Under the pieces are notes generated by a model. The model was not told where the DNA came from. It did not search any database and saw only the letters and a program-made list of their open reading frames with translations. 64,000 nt of DNA. Origin: Salimicrobium humidisoli (GTDB lineage Bacteria; Bacillota; Bacilli; Bacillales; Halobacillaceae). Below, piece by piece: positions 19,779-28,651 of this stretch (positions are counted from its first letter, which is position 1; every line of letters starts with the position of its first letter). Where the stretch lies: NCBI RefSeq assembly GCF_002295105.1, contig NZ_NSGH01000005.1:1-64000 (forward strand), written 5' to 3'. The translations under genes were made by a program, and so were the position numbers.

Positions 19779-20536
19779 TGCTCGCAAAGCGCATCATTCC
19801 CTGCCTCGATGTCAAAGAGGGAAGAGTCGTAAAAGGTATACAGTTCGTCGACATCCGTGATGCGGGTGACCCGGTGGAACTGGCGAAGGTATATGACGAA
19901 GCCGGCGCGGACGAGCTTGTTTTTCTTGATATTTCAGCAACGCACGAAGGACAGAAAACGATGATCGATGTGGTAAGGGAAGTAGCCTCCGAACTTCTCA
20001 TTCCGTTCACCGTCGGCGGCGGAATCCGGACTATCGCGGATATGCGGGAAACACTGCGGAACGGGGCGGATAAAGTAGCTGTCAACTCGGCGGCCGTAAA
20101 AAGGCCGGCTCTCATAAGAGAAGGTACGGATTATTTCGGGTCCCAGTGTATCGTCGTCGCCATTGACGGAAGATGGGATGAAGAAAAAGGAGAATGGTTC
20201 GTCTACACTGCGGGCGGCCGTCACCGGACCGAACGGACGGTCACGGCATGGGCCGAGGAAGCGGAGCGTCTCGGAGCGGGAGAGATTCTTCTCACCTCCA
20301 TGGACCAGGACGGTGCGAAGACGGGCTTCGATCTTGCAATGCTCAAAGCCGTGCAGGACATAGTGACAATCCCGGTTATAGCCTCCGGAGGCGCCGGGAA
20401 CAAAGAACATTTCCATGAAGTGTTCACGGAAGTGGACGCCGATGCCGCCCTCGCAGCCTCTATTTTCCATTACAAAGAAACGTCGATTGAAAATGTGAAA
20501 GACTATCTGAGAAATAAAGGAGTGGAAGTACGTTGA
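19778..20536 (+). CDS. hisF: imidazole glycerol phosphate synthase, cyclase subunit
   Basis: HisF is the barrel subunit that uses HisH-derived ammonia to make imidazole glycerol phosphate and AICAR. Catalytic Asp residues are in [14 protein letters not shown] (about 7-20) and [19 protein letters not shown] and ASGGAGN bind phosphate. There are 252 residues. The start codon overlaps the hisA stop by one base. Confidence 0.96.
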   Translation: MLAKRIIPCLDVKEGRVVKGIQFVDIRDAGDPVELAKVYDEAGADELVFLDISATHEGQKTMIDVVREVASELLIPFTVGGGIRTIADMRETLRNGADKVAVNSAAVKRPALIREGTDYFGSQCIVVAIDGRWDEEKGEWFVYTAGGRHRTERTVTAWAEEAERLGAGEILLTSMDQDGAKTGFDLAMLKAVQDIVTIPVIASGGAGNKEHFHEVFTEVDADAALAASIFHYKETSIENVKDYLRNKGVEVR

Positions 20537-21147
20537 AAACAGAAGATGTCGTATTCGATGAAAAAGGGCTGGTCCCGGCCATTGTCCAGGACGCCCGTTC
20601 CAAAACAGTGCTGACACTCGCCTACATGAATGAAGAGGCACTGAAACAGACGCTGCAGAAAAAAGAGACGGTTTTCTACAGCCGGTCCCGGCAGGAGCTG
20701 TGGCATAAAGGGGAAACATCCGGAAATACCCAGAAGGTGGAAGCCATTTCGTATGACTGTGACCAGGACGCCGTGCTCGTACAGGTGACTCCGGCAGGAC
20801 CGGCCTGTCATACCGGCAGTTACAGCTGTTTCAATGATGCGCTGTACTCACAGGACTCGGACCGTTACCGGATGCTGACAGAGCTCGGAGAACTTCTCGC
20901 CAAAAGAAAAGCGGAACTTCCGGAAGAATCGTATACGTCGAAGCTGTTCCAGGAAGGGGTCGACCGGATCGCGAAGAAAATCGGGGAAGAAGCCGGGGAA
21001 GTCATAATCGCCGCAAAGAATGATGACCGCGAAGAACTCGCCCTGGAATCGGCCGATCTGCTTTTCCACTTATTGATGCTGCTGACAGACAGGAACGTAC
21101 CTCTGGACGACGTTCTTGCCGTCCTCGAGGAACGCCACAGTAAGTGA
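20533..21147 (+). CDS. hisI: bifunctional phosphoribosyl-AMP cyclohydrolase/phosphoribosyl-ATP pyrophosphatase
   Basis: This HisIE fusion carries out steps two and three of the pathway. The HisI part (about 1-110) has the zinc-site motifs [10 protein letters not shown] and [10 protein letters not shown]. The HisE part (about 115-204) has the [13 protein letters not shown] pattern of MazG-like pyrophosphatases. Start is a TTG overlapping the hisF stop by four bases, with AAAGGAG upstream. It is the last his gene. No hairpin terminator was found after it. Confidence 0.93.
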   Translation: MKTEDVVFDEKGLVPAIVQDARSKTVLTLAYMNEEALKQTLQKKETVFYSRSRQELWHKGETSGNTQKVEAISYDCDQDAVLVQVTPAGPACHTGSYSCFNDALYSQDSDRYRMLTELGELLAKRKAELPEESYTSKLFQEGVDRIAKKIGEEAGEVIIAAKNDDREELALESADLLFHLLMLLTDRNVPLDDVLAVLEERHSK

Positions 21148-21202
21148 TTCACCCGTCCTTTTGCCTTAAATGAAAAAACCTCTCACCACCTGCTCCGTTT
21201 TA

Positions 21203-21211
21203 TGATATACT
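21203..21211 (+). promoter_or_regulatory. extended -10 promoter of the TPR gene
   Basis: TGATATACT contains an extended TGn motif plus TATACT, about 50 bases before the ATG at 21261. It lies in a 113-base gap after the his operon. Confidence 0.45.
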
Positions 21212-21260
21212 GCATAATTGGTAGTATTTTTGATACGGAACGAAAAACAGGAGGCAATTT

Positions 21261-22259
21261 ATGACGACGATGGTAGAGGAAGAAAGTAAAGTCATTCCCT
21301 TTGTCCCGACCAGCAGTTTTTATTTCAGCCACGGAGTACAGGCTTTTCAGAACCGGTATTTCGACCGGGCGGTGCGCTGGTTGCGGAAAGCGATAGAAAT
21401 AAATGAAAACGAACCATTGTATAAATGCCAACTTTCCGTCGTCTATACGGAGGTTGGTTCTTATCATGCAGCGAATCAGCTGCTGACGGATGTCCTCCGC
21501 GATAAAGGGGACGCCTATCCGGACTGTTATTATCTCATGGCGAACAACTACGCTCATCTCGGGCTTTTTCAGGACGCCAGCAGGCACCTCGACACGTATA
21601 TGGAGAAAGACGAAGACGGGGAGTTCCGGGAAGCGGCGGAACAGCTTAAGGAAATGATCGATTCCCTGGAACCGGAAGAACGCGAAGAATTTCAGTTCGA
21701 TGAAGAGGACGAGCTTCTCGTCTACCAGGAAACGGTACATTACCACCTTGAACATCACGAGTGGCAGGAAGCCCTTGCGCTTCTCGATGAAATGATGGAA
21801 CTGTTCCCTTCCTTTCCGCTGACGAAGCATCAGTATGCTTACGCACTTTTCCATACCGGGAAACAGGAAGCCGCGGTGGAGATGGAACGGGACTGGGCGG
21901 AAGAGTCACCGGAGGATATCCATTGTCATATCAACCTGGTAACTTTTTACGTAGAGATGAACCAGTTCGAACTCGTGAAACACCACATTCATCAGTTGAA
22001 AAATGTCTTCCCGATGCATGAAGAACAGCAGCTGGCCGTGGCGACGGCTCTTACGAGAGCGGGTGAATATACGGAAGCGGCAGAACGGTTCCGGAAGCTC
22101 GGTAAGAAAGCTGTGAAAAACCGGTATCAGTATATGAAATGGTACAGCATCGCCTCTTTCCACACCGGAGATCCTCATAAAGCGGAAGAACTGTGGAAGA
22201 AGGGACGAGCCCGATTCCCTGTCCTGACGGAAACGGAAGGCCCTTGGATCATCGGATAA
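21261..22259 (+). CDS. yvcD: tetratricopeptide-repeat protein, YvcD-like
   Basis: The 332-residue soluble protein is built of TPR-like helix pairs (AVRWLRKAIEINENEPLYKCQLSVVYTEVG and later LYLMANNYAHLGLFQDASRH-type repeats). It is very acidic around residues 110-155. B. subtilis has the TPR protein YvcD at the same place between hisI and trxB. Such repeats mediate protein contacts, and the partner is unknown. ATG follows ACAGGAGG. Confidence 0.8.
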   Translation: MTTMVEEESKVIPFVPTSSFYFSHGVQAFQNRYFDRAVRWLRKAIEINENEPLYKCQLSVVYTEVGSYHAANQLLTDVLRDKGDAYPDCYYLMANNYAHLGLFQDASRHLDTYMEKDEDGEFREAAEQLKEMIDSLEPEEREEFQFDEEDELLVYQETVHYHLEHHEWQEALALLDEMMELFPSFPLTKHQYAYALFHTGKQEAAVEMERDWAEESPEDIHCHINLVTFYVEMNQFELVKHHIHQLKNVFPMHEEQQLAVATALTRAGEYTEAAERFRKLGKKAVKNRYQYMKWYSIASFHTGDPHKAEELWKKGRARFPVLTETEGPWIIG

Positions 22260-22325
22260 GCAAATAAATAGACGGACTGTGACAAATTTACTATGATGAT
22301 GAAAGATTGAAAGACAAAGGAGTGA

Positions 22326-23285
<960 letters not shown>

Positions 23286-23352
23286 GAAAAGCACGGACTG
23301 GAGTAATGGTTCTCCCGCCGCGCTGCCGCCCTTTTTAAGGTATATCTTTATG

Positions 23353-23381
23353 GCGCAGGTGTTTATCACCTGCGCTTTTTT
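23353..23381 (+). terminator. terminator after trxB
   Basis: A perfect 9-bp stem, GCGCAGGTG (23353-23361) with CACCTGCGC (23367-23375), is followed by six T residues. Confidence 0.9.
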
Positions 23382-23403
23382 GTATCAAGTTGCGAAAACG
23401 TAG

Positions 23404-23409
23404 TATAAT
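23404..23409 (+). promoter_or_regulatory. -10 box of rapZ-yvcK-whiA
   Basis: TATAAT lies 41 bases before the rapZ ATG. TTGTAT at 23380-23385, 18 bases upstream and overlapping the trxB terminator tail, is a possible -35. Confidence 0.5.
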
Positions 23410-23450
23410 GAGGAAGAATAGAAAGCAACGTACCGATAAGGGGGAAAAGT

Positions 23451-24338
23451 ATGGATCCGCAAGCATATAAAGCGAAACTTGTCATTATCACCGGTATGTC
23501 AGGTGCCGGGAAGACGGTGGCTGTTCAGAGTTTTGAAGATCTCGGCTACTTCTGCGTGGACAATCTGCCTCCGGCTCTTCTTCCGAAATTTCTGGAACTG
23601 ATGAAGGATCCGAGTAACAATATCCAGAATGTCGCTCTCGTCATGGATCTTCGCGGAAGAGAATTTTTCGACTCGCTGATCGAGTCACTTGATGCTCTGA
23701 GCCAGGAAGAGTGGGTCGAGGATCATATACTTTTCCTTGATGCCGAAGATCAGGAACTGGTGTCGCGTTACAAAGAAACGAGAAGGAGCCACCCGCTCGA
23801 GCCGAAAGGGCTTCCGCTTGAAGGCATAAAAAAAGAAAGAGAAATGCTGGATGAGCTGAGGGGAAGAGCGCAGACCATATTCAATACGACGGATCTGAAA
23901 CCGAAGGCGCTGCGCGGAGATATACTCCAGACGTTCAAAGAGAAAGAGCAGCAGGTGTTCTCCGTGCAGATGGTGTCTTTCGGTTTTAAACACGGGGTGC
24001 CGATTGATGCGGATCTTATGTTCGACGTGCGTTTTCTTCCGAATCCCCATTACGTGGAAACGATGCGTCCGAAAACCGGCCTCGATGATGAAGTGGTGCA
24101 GTATGTATTCAAATGGGCCGAAACGAAACAGTTCCTCGATAAACTGAAAGATCTGCTGGCTTTCATGCTTCCCCGCTACCGTAAAGAAGGGAAGTCCCAG
24201 ATTGTCGTGGCGATCGGATGTACGGGAGGACAGCACCGGTCTGTGGCAATCGCCGAATTTCTGGCTCAGCATTTCGGGGAGGATTTCCTTACGAAAGTGA
24301 CGCACAGGGACATCGAAAAGAGAAAGGAACTTTCCTGA
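23451..24338 (+). CDS. rapZ: RNase adapter RapZ / nucleotide-binding YvcJ
   Basis: This 295-residue P-loop protein has Walker A GMSGAGKT (about 15-22). It is a member of the RapZ (YvcJ) family that binds nucleotides. In E. coli it guides sRNA decay, and in B. subtilis YvcJ affects competence. [16 protein letters not shown] in the C-terminal domain is a strong family mark. It overlaps yvcK by one base and heads the conserved rapZ-yvcK-whiA cluster. Confidence 0.94.
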   Translation: MDPQAYKAKLVIITGMSGAGKTVAVQSFEDLGYFCVDNLPPALLPKFLELMKDPSNNIQNVALVMDLRGREFFDSLIESLDALSQEEWVEDHILFLDAEDQELVSRYKETRRSHPLEPKGLPLEGIKKEREMLDELRGRAQTIFNTTDLKPKALRGDILQTFKEKEQQVFSVQMVSFGFKHGVPIDADLMFDVRFLPNPHYVETMRPKTGLDDEVVQYVFKWAETKQFLDKLKDLLAFMLPRYRKEGKSQIVVAIGCTGGQHRSVAIAEFLAQHFGEDFLTKVTHRDIEKRKELS

Positions 24339-25303
24339 TGGGACAGCCGGAGAACAAAGTGCTCGTCGTCGGAGGAGGAACGGGGATGCCCGTTCTTCTC
24401 AGAGGCCTGAAAAAGCAGCCTATTTCCCTGTCTGCTCTGGTGACAATCGCTGATGATGGAGGAAGTTCCGGAAAAATACGCTCGGAAATGGAAATCCCTG
24501 CTCCCGGGGATATCAGGAACGTGGTTGCCGCTTTATCGGAAGCGGAACCGATTCTGCTCGATCTTTTTCAGCACAGGTTTCCTGATGGGAACGGCCTGTC
24601 CGGCCACTCGATGGGAAATCTTCTTCTCGTCGCACTGACCAACATGACGGGTGATTTTTATGATGGTATCAAGCAGCTCTCCCGCGTCCTTAACGTGAAA
24701 GGGAATATTTATCCCGTATCCAAGTATTCGATGAACCTCCATGCCGAAATGGATGATGGAACGATCGTTTCCGGAGAGTCGAAGATACCGGAGGCGAACA
24801 AACGGATCAAACATCTGTTCCTGAGTCCGACACCGGCCGAACCTCTGCCGGAAGCGATTGATGCTATTATGGATTCCGAACTGATCGTCATCTCGCCGGG
24901 CAGCCTTTACACAAGCATACTCCCGAATCTGATCATTCCCGAAGTGAAAGAGGCGCTCCGCGAAACAAAGGCGACTGTGACGTATGTGTGTAACGTAATG
25001 ACCCAGGAAGGGGAAACTTCCCACTATACAGCCGCCGATCATCTGCAGGCGATCCACGATCACATCGGGGATGACGTGGTGGATTCGATTATTGTGCACA
25101 ATAAGCCGATCCGCTCCGAGATGCGTGAACTTTACGCAAAAGAGAACGCACAGCCGGTCAGCTACGACCTCGACCGCCTGCGATCGATGAATATAAAGAT
25201 TATCGAAGAAGACATCATTGACAGAACAAAACAGGTGATCCGTCACGACCCTGAGAAGCTGTCCAAATTGCTGTACAACATGATAAACGACCGCAGCGTT
25301 TAG
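24338..25303 (+). CDS. yvcK: YvcK family gluconeogenesis/cell-shape factor
   Basis: The 321-residue protein begins with a glycine-rich UDP-sugar-binding motif, VVGGGTGMPVLLRGLK (residues about 9-24), and has DDGGSSGKIRSE and PGDIRN further on. B. subtilis YvcK binds UDP-GlcNAc and is needed for cell shape on gluconeogenic carbon sources. The ATG at 24338 overlaps the rapZ stop. Earlier in-frame codons lie inside rapZ. Confidence 0.93.
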   Translation: MGQPENKVLVVGGGTGMPVLLRGLKKQPISLSALVTIADDGGSSGKIRSEMEIPAPGDIRNVVAALSEAEPILLDLFQHRFPDGNGLSGHSMGNLLLVALTNMTGDFYDGIKQLSRVLNVKGNIYPVSKYSMNLHAEMDDGTIVSGESKIPEANKRIKHLFLSPTPAEPLPEAIDAIMDSELIVISPGSLYTSILPNLIIPEVKEALRETKATVTYVCNVMTQEGETSHYTAADHLQAIHDHIGDDVVDSIIVHNKPIRSEMRELYAKENAQPVSYDLDRLRSMNIKIIEEDIIDRTKQVIRHDPEKLSKLLYNMINDRSV

Positions 25304-25318
25304 AAAGGAGGGATGACG

Positions 25319-26278
25319 ATGTCCTTCGCCTCTGAAATAAAGAAAGAACTTACGAATATGAAAGAAGACCTCGAAGCCAATGAAGCGGAACTCGCAGCCC
25401 TTGTAAGAATGAACGGCACTTTTTCGCTCAGAAACAAACAGTATCTGCTGGACGTACAGACGGAAAACGCAGCGATTGCCCGCCGTATTTATACGCTGAT
25501 GAAGCAGCTGTTCCCTTACCCGGCCGAACTGCTCGTCCGTAAGAAGATGCGTCTGAAGAAAAACAACGTCTACATCGTCCGGATGAAAGAGAATGCCGAA
25601 GTGATCCTGAAGGAACTGGAAATACTGGAGGGGCCGCTTTCCGTCAACAAAAAGATTCCCGCTAAGTATTCCGGTACGACGAAAGGAAAAAGGGCTTATC
25701 TGCGTGGAGCTTTCCTTGCCGGAGGGTCCGTCAATAACCCGGAAACGTCTTCCTATCATCTGGAAATCAATTCGTCGGATGAGTATCACAACGAGGAACT
25801 GTGCAAAATGATGAACACGTTCGACCTTCACGCCCGTACGCTGGAGAGAAGAAACGGTTTCATCACTTATTTGAAGGAAGCGGAGAAAATAACCGAATTT
25901 ATCAGTAATATCGGCGCTCACCAGGCTCTTTTCAAGTTTGAAGACGTGAGAATCGTCCGTGATATGAGAAACTCGGTGAACCGTCTCGTCAATTGTGAAA
26001 CGGCCAACCTCAACAAAACGATCGGAGCCGCGTTCCGTCAGGTGGAAAACATCCGTTTCATCAATAAAACCGTAGGTCTCGACGCGATGCCGCCGAAGCT
26101 GAGAGATCTGGCCCGGGTGCGCCTCGAGCATCAGGACGTCTCGCTGAAGGAGCTCGGTGAACTGGTTCAGGGCGGCAAGATAAGTAAATCGGGAATCAAT
26201 CACCGTCTGAAAAAAATCGATGAATTCGCTGAAAAAGTAAGGCGGGGGGAAGTCTCCCAGACTTCGGGGAGGACCTGA
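25319..26278 (+). CDS. whiA: DNA-binding protein WhiA
   Basis: WhiA combines a LAGLIDADG homing-endonuclease-like N-terminal domain with a C-terminal helix-turn-helix ([25 protein letters not shown]). In Bacillus it affects chromosome segregation and division. The LAGLIDADG-like stretch is [16 protein letters not shown] chose ATG 25319 ([12 protein letters not shown]), seven bases after AAAGGAGGG. The ATG at 25313 abuts the ribosome binding site. It has 319 residues. Confidence 0.94.
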   Translation: MSFASEIKKELTNMKEDLEANEAELAALVRMNGTFSLRNKQYLLDVQTENAAIARRIYTLMKQLFPYPAELLVRKKMRLKKNNVYIVRMKENAEVILKELEILEGPLSVNKKIPAKYSGTTKGKRAYLRGAFLAGGSVNNPETSSYHLEINSSDEYHNEELCKMMNTFDLHARTLERRNGFITYLKEAEKITEFISNIGAHQALFKFEDVRIVRDMRNSVNRLVNCETANLNKTIGAAFRQVENIRFINKTVGLDAMPPKLRDLARVRLEHQDVSLKELGELVQGGKISKSGINHRLKKIDEFAEKVRRGEVSQTSGRT

Positions 26279-26289
26279 TGTATTAAAAC

Positions 26290-26313
26290 GGTTTTCATGC
26301 TATAATGAAAACC
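26290..26313. promoter_or_regulatory. perfect inverted repeat around a -10 box before crh
   Basis: GGTTTTCAT (26290-26298) and ATGAAAACC (26305-26313) are perfect 9-bp arms around GCTATA. The centre reads TATAAT at 26301-26306, a consensus -10. A symmetric site straddling a -10 suggests a repressor operator. Alternatively the repeat may only be the foot of a longer transcript structure. Confidence 0.4.
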
Positions 26314-26315
26314 AC

Positions 26316-26349
26316 TGGAAACGTCACCCTTTCCCCGGGGACGTTTTTT
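26316..26349 (+). terminator. terminator between whiA and crh
   Basis: AACGTC pairs with GACGTT, and CCC with GGG across a bulged A. Seven T residues follow. It probably ends the rapZ-yvcK-whiA transcript. It lies downstream of the TATAAT at 26301, so it could also attenuate a crh transcript. Confidence 0.7.
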
Positions 26350-26401
26350 TCGAACAGACTGTATGCGCTTTCAAAATAGATTATAAGAAGGAGGATGACC
26401 G

Positions 26402-26656
26402 GTGATAGAAAAAAAGGTGAAAGTCGAATTATCCACGGGACTGCAGGCAAGACCTGCCGCCCAGTTCGTCCAGCTGGCGAATCGTTTCAGCTCGGACGTC
26501 TTCATTGAAAAGAACGAAAAGCGGGTAAATGCCAAAAGTATAATGGGACTGATGAGTCTGGCCGTAGCAGGTGATGAGGAAGTAGTGCTTGTCACGGATG
26601 GCCATGATGAAGAAGAAGCCATGACGAAGCTTGAGGAATTTGTAAAAGAGGCATAA
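26402..26656 (+). CDS. crh: HPr-like protein Crh
   Basis: Crh is an HPr paralogue used only for catabolite repression. Its Ser46 is phosphorylated by HprK, and P-Ser-Crh then assists CcpA. The active-site His15 of HPr is replaced by Gln in GLQARPAAQF, so it cannot carry PTS phosphate. Ser46 is in KSIMGLMSL. There are 84 residues. Start is GTG behind AAGAAGGAGGATG. The true HPr gene with His15 is at 38394-38660. Confidence 0.95.
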   Translation: MIEKKVKVELSTGLQARPAAQFVQLANRFSSDVFIEKNEKRVNAKSIMGLMSLAVAGDEEVVLVTDGHDEEEAMTKLEEFVKEA

Positions 26657-26742
26657 ACGCTCAGTTGAAAAAATATACATACAGATAAAAGACTGCGGGG
26701 CAGAAGAAAAGAAGTCTGTATCCAAACTGAATATCACACATG

Positions 26743-26773
26743 AAACCGGACGGTCCGTGACGTCCGGTTTTTT
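26743..26773 (+). terminator. terminator after crh
   Basis: AAACCGGACG (26743-26752) pairs perfectly with CGTCCGGTTT (26761-26770), followed by further T residues. Confidence 0.85.
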
Positions 26774-26808
26774 ACATTCAGAGAAGAGGGTCCGCACTGC
26801 CCGGTCAT

Positions 26809-26890
26809 GGTGTCAGGTGCCGGGGGGGGTTCATTATCCTTCCCTTCGGCCCGCTTCGTTCTCTCCGAAAGGAAGGAAAAAGGGGCACCA
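26809..26890. repeat. solitary palindromic element related to the intergenic arrays
   Basis: The inner stem CCTTCCCTTCGG (26838-26849) pairs with CCGAAAGGAAGG (26865-26876) with one mismatch. This resembles diverged units of the arrays at 50977 and 61590. An outer stem GGTGCC (26816-26821) pairs with GGCACC (26884-26889). The left edge GGTGTCAGGTGCC resembles a motif I recall from Bacillus intergenic regions, which I could not verify. The rest of the 315-base gap from 26657 to 26971 holds only the two terminators. Confidence 0.5.
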
Positions 26891-26892
26891 AA

Positions 26893-26932
26893 TAAAAAAG
26901 CGGACGGTATGGAAAAGATCCATACTGCCCGC
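26893..26932 (-). terminator. terminator after clpP
   Basis: On the minus strand GCGGGCAGTATGGA pairs with TCCATACCGTCCGC (one internal mismatch pair), followed by a T-rich run at 26899-26893. Confidence 0.85.
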
Positions 26933-26971
26933 TCTTAAAGTGCTTTCTAATATAGTGTCGTAATAGTGAGA

Positions 26972-27550
26972 TTAGTTCTCCATTACTTTGTCGATCAGAC
27001 CGTAGTCCACTGCTTCATGAGCATCCATGAAGTTGTCACGGTCCGTGTCGCGCTGAATAACTTCATAAGGTTGACCGGTACGCTCGGAGAGAATCTTGTT
27101 CAGTTTCTCTCTCATTCTGATGATTCTGTTGGCATGGATTTCGATGTCGGAAGCCTGACCCTGAGTACCGCCGAGTGGCTGGTGGATCATTACTTCACTG
27201 TTCGGAAGTGCGTAGCGCTTGCCTTCCGTACCGGCGTTAAGCAGGAAAGCACCCATGGAAGCTGCCATACCTGTGCAGATAGTGGAAACGTCCGGTTTAA
27301 TGAACTGCATCGTATCAAAGATAGCCATACCGGCAGTGATGGAACCGCCCGGAGAGTTGATGTACAGGGAGATGTCTTTATCGGGATCGTCCGCAGCCAG
27401 GAATAGAAGCTGGGCTACGATCGAGTTCGATACGTTATCGTCGATCGGACTGCCGAGCATGATGATCCGGTCTTTTAACAGCCGGGAATAAATATCGTAA
27501 GCCCGTTCCCCGCGGTTCGTCTGTTCAATTACTGTTGGTACTAGATTCAT
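26972..27550 (-). CDS. clpP: ATP-dependent Clp protease proteolytic subunit
   Basis: ClpP forms the tetradecameric serine-protease barrel that degrades proteins unfolded by ClpX or ClpC, including tmRNA-tagged ones. The catalytic Ser is in GMAASMGAF (about residues 93-101) and the His in [12 protein letters not shown]. There are 192 residues. The ribosome binding site is GAGGAGG. A CtsR box overlaps its promoter, as in other Firmicutes. It is monocistronic. Confidence 0.97.
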   Translation of the reverse strand: MNLVPTVIEQTNRGERAYDIYSRLLKDRIIMLGSPIDDNVSNSIVAQLLFLAADDPDKDISLYINSPGGSITAGMAIFDTMQFIKPDVSTICTGMAASMGAFLLNAGTEGKRYALPNSEVMIHQPLGGTQGQASDIEIHANRIIRMREKLNKILSERTGQPYEVIQRDTDRDNFMDAHEAVDYGLIDKVMEN

Positions 27551-27597
27551 AATGTATTCCTCCTCATTACATTCTCAATGAATGATTTTGTATGTTC

Positions 27598-27627
27598 ATC
27601 ATACCTTTATGGTCAATGAAGGTCAAA
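27598..27627 (-). promoter_or_regulatory. clpP promoter with CtsR operator
   Basis: On the minus strand TTGACC (27626-27621) and TATGAT (27603-27598) are 17 bases apart. The top strand reads GGTCAATGAAGGTCAAA at 27611-27627, which matches the CtsR heptad direct repeat RGTCAAA-NAN-RGTCAAA at all but one specified base. It covers the -35 and spacer, so CtsR binding would block polymerase. Heat-shock control is inferred. Confidence 0.85.
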
Positions 27628-27693
27628 CAATTTACTTTCGTATCCACGAATATTGTTTCCCTAACCCGTTTGAAATAAACATATAAAGGGGTC

Positions 27694-27722
27694 TTGCGTT
27701 CTGAAGATATACCCTTTATAAT
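27694..27722 (+). promoter_or_regulatory. tRNA-Arg promoter
   Basis: TTGCGT (27694-27699) and consensus TATAAT (27717-27722) are 17 bases apart and end 17 bases before the tRNA. Confidence 0.75.
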
Positions 27723-27739
27723 GGTTTTTGTGTCGATAT

Positions 27740-27813
27740 GCGCCCGTAGCTCAGCTGGATAGAGCGATAGATTCCGGTTCTATAGGTCGGGGGTTCAAGT
27801 CCTCTCGGGCGCA
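27740..27813 (+). tRNA. tRNA-Arg, anticodon CCG
   Basis: The cloverleaf is complete. Acceptor stem GCGCCCG pairs with CGGGCGC. The D arm is GCTC...GAGC, the anticodon stem ATAGA/TCTAT with loop TTCCGGT gives anticodon CCG (codon CGG), and the T arm is GGGGG-TTCAAGT-CCTCT. The discriminator is A at 27813. The 3' CCA is not encoded. B. subtilis also has a lone tRNA-Arg gene beside clpP. Confidence 0.95.
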
Positions 27814-27828
27814 CTTGTATATACCGGA

Positions 27829-27860
27829 AAGCTCTCCAATATCATTTGGAGGGCTTTTTT
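27829..27860 (+). terminator. terminator after tRNA-Arg
   Basis: AAGCTCTCCAA pairs with TTTGGAGGGCTT, followed by a run of T residues. Confidence 0.8.
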
Positions 27861-27862
27861 GT

Positions 27863-27868
27863 TATAAT
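27863..27868 (+). promoter_or_regulatory. -10 box upstream of a small unknown gene
   Basis: TATAAT directly follows the tRNA terminator, 118 bases before the ATG at 27986. The leader between them shows no clear structure. Confidence 0.35.
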
Positions 27869-27985
27869 GTAAGCAGTGAAATCATTGGTTTTCTTCATTC
27901 AGGAAAGTTCAGACAGCCGGAACTGTTAGACTTGAAAGTCGTGCAGACGTGCGGCTGAATCGCTTCGGACCAAGGAGGTACTGCT

Positions 27986-28210
27986 ATGGCGAAAGTTATC
28001 CGCTTTACGATTTTATGGACGGAACAGTTGATGGAGAGCCGGAGAATTCATCTGTTCGATATGAAGACACAGAGCAGAATTTCTTTCAATCATGAACTGA
28101 TAGAACGGGCTCCCAAATGGACGGTGGAAAAAGAACTGATCACGTTCCTTCAATCGAAAGAAAGAAAAATAGACAGCGGTTATTACGATGGAAAGAAGCA
28201 TGCTTCCTAG
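27986..28210 (+). CDS. small protein of unknown function
   Basis: The 74-residue basic, soluble protein has no motif I recognise (MAKVIRFTILWTEQLMESRR at the start, KKHAS at the end). It has no signal peptide or membrane helix. A strong AAGGAGG lies seven bases before the ATG, and a TATAAT is upstream, which supports a real gene. It lies between tRNA-Arg and the glutaredoxin-like gene. Confidence 0.6.
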   Translation: MAKVIRFTILWTEQLMESRRIHLFDMKTQSRISFNHELIERAPKWTVEKELITFLQSKERKIDSGYYDGKKHAS

Positions 28211-28279
28211 CTGCTTCTTTTTAAGTGAAAAACCTTTCCCTCAGTGGTAAGATGAAGAGGAAGCGAAGGTGGGGTGGAG

Positions 28280-28519
28280 ATGAACGAAATCATTCTGTTT
28301 TCAAGAAATAACTGTCCGCTTTGCGAAGAAGTGAAAGTCTGGATAGATCTGCTCGCTTATGATTATTCTTTTGAATTTCGGGAAAAGGACATAGAGGAGG
28401 ACGATGATCTTCATGAAAAGTACGCCCTCCAGATTCCGGTCGTACATGTGAATGGCGAGGAACTCATTTTTCCGCAGTTGAGCGAAAATGCTGTAAGAGA
28501 GCGCTTGCAGAAGTATTAA
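28280..28519 (+). CDS. glutaredoxin-family protein
   Basis: This 79-residue thioredoxin-fold protein has the redox motif CPLC near residues 12-15 and the cis-Pro segment IPVVHVNGEEL (about 50-60). Genes of this kind often precede cggR in Bacillaceae. The substrate is unknown. I chose ATG 28280 because the in-frame GTG at 28274 sits inside the GGTGGGG ribosome binding region. Confidence 0.8.
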   Translation: MNEIILFSRNNCPLCEEVKVWIDLLAYDYSFEFREKDIEEDDDLHEKYALQIPVVHVNGEELIFPQLSENAVRERLQKY

Positions 28520-28521
28520 GC

Positions 28522-28550
28522 TTGCACTTTTCACCAGCAGTTGGTAGTAT
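28522..28550 (+). promoter_or_regulatory. promoter of the cggR-gapA glycolytic operon
   Basis: TTGCAC (28522-28527) and TAGTAT (28545-28550) are 17 bases apart, placing the transcript start near 28557, upstream of the CggR operator. Confidence 0.75.
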
Positions 28551-28582
28551 AGTTTGTGAAGGAAATATTTTTTTGCTCCTAG

Positions 28583-28618
28583 CGGGACACAAAATGATGC
28601 AGTGGGACGATATTGCCC
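28583..28618 (+). promoter_or_regulatory. CggR operator
   Basis: The sequence reads CGGGAC-N6-TGAT-N4-TGGGAC-N6-GCCC. It closely follows the B. subtilis CggR site, two tandem copies of CGGGAC-N6-TGTC spaced by four bases. It lies about 26 bases after the inferred transcript start, as in B. subtilis, where CggR blocks elongating polymerase and fructose-1,6-bisphosphate relieves the block. Confidence 0.88.
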
Positions 28619-28651
28619 CAATCTTCTTTTTAAACTGAAGGAGCAATGTTT

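Noticed and set aside
24533-26203. A 556-codon minus-strand open frame
   Set aside because: It is a shadow of yvcK and whiA, which have clear family motifs and ribosome binding sites.
26402-26656. A second functional HPr
   Set aside because: The phospho-acceptor His15 is Gln, so it is the regulatory paralogue Crh and not a PTS carrier.
27728-27958. A 76-codon frame beginning before tRNA-Arg
   Set aside because: It translates the tRNA gene (APVAQLDRAIDSGSIGRGFKSSRAHL is the familiar false tRNA peptide) and its terminator.
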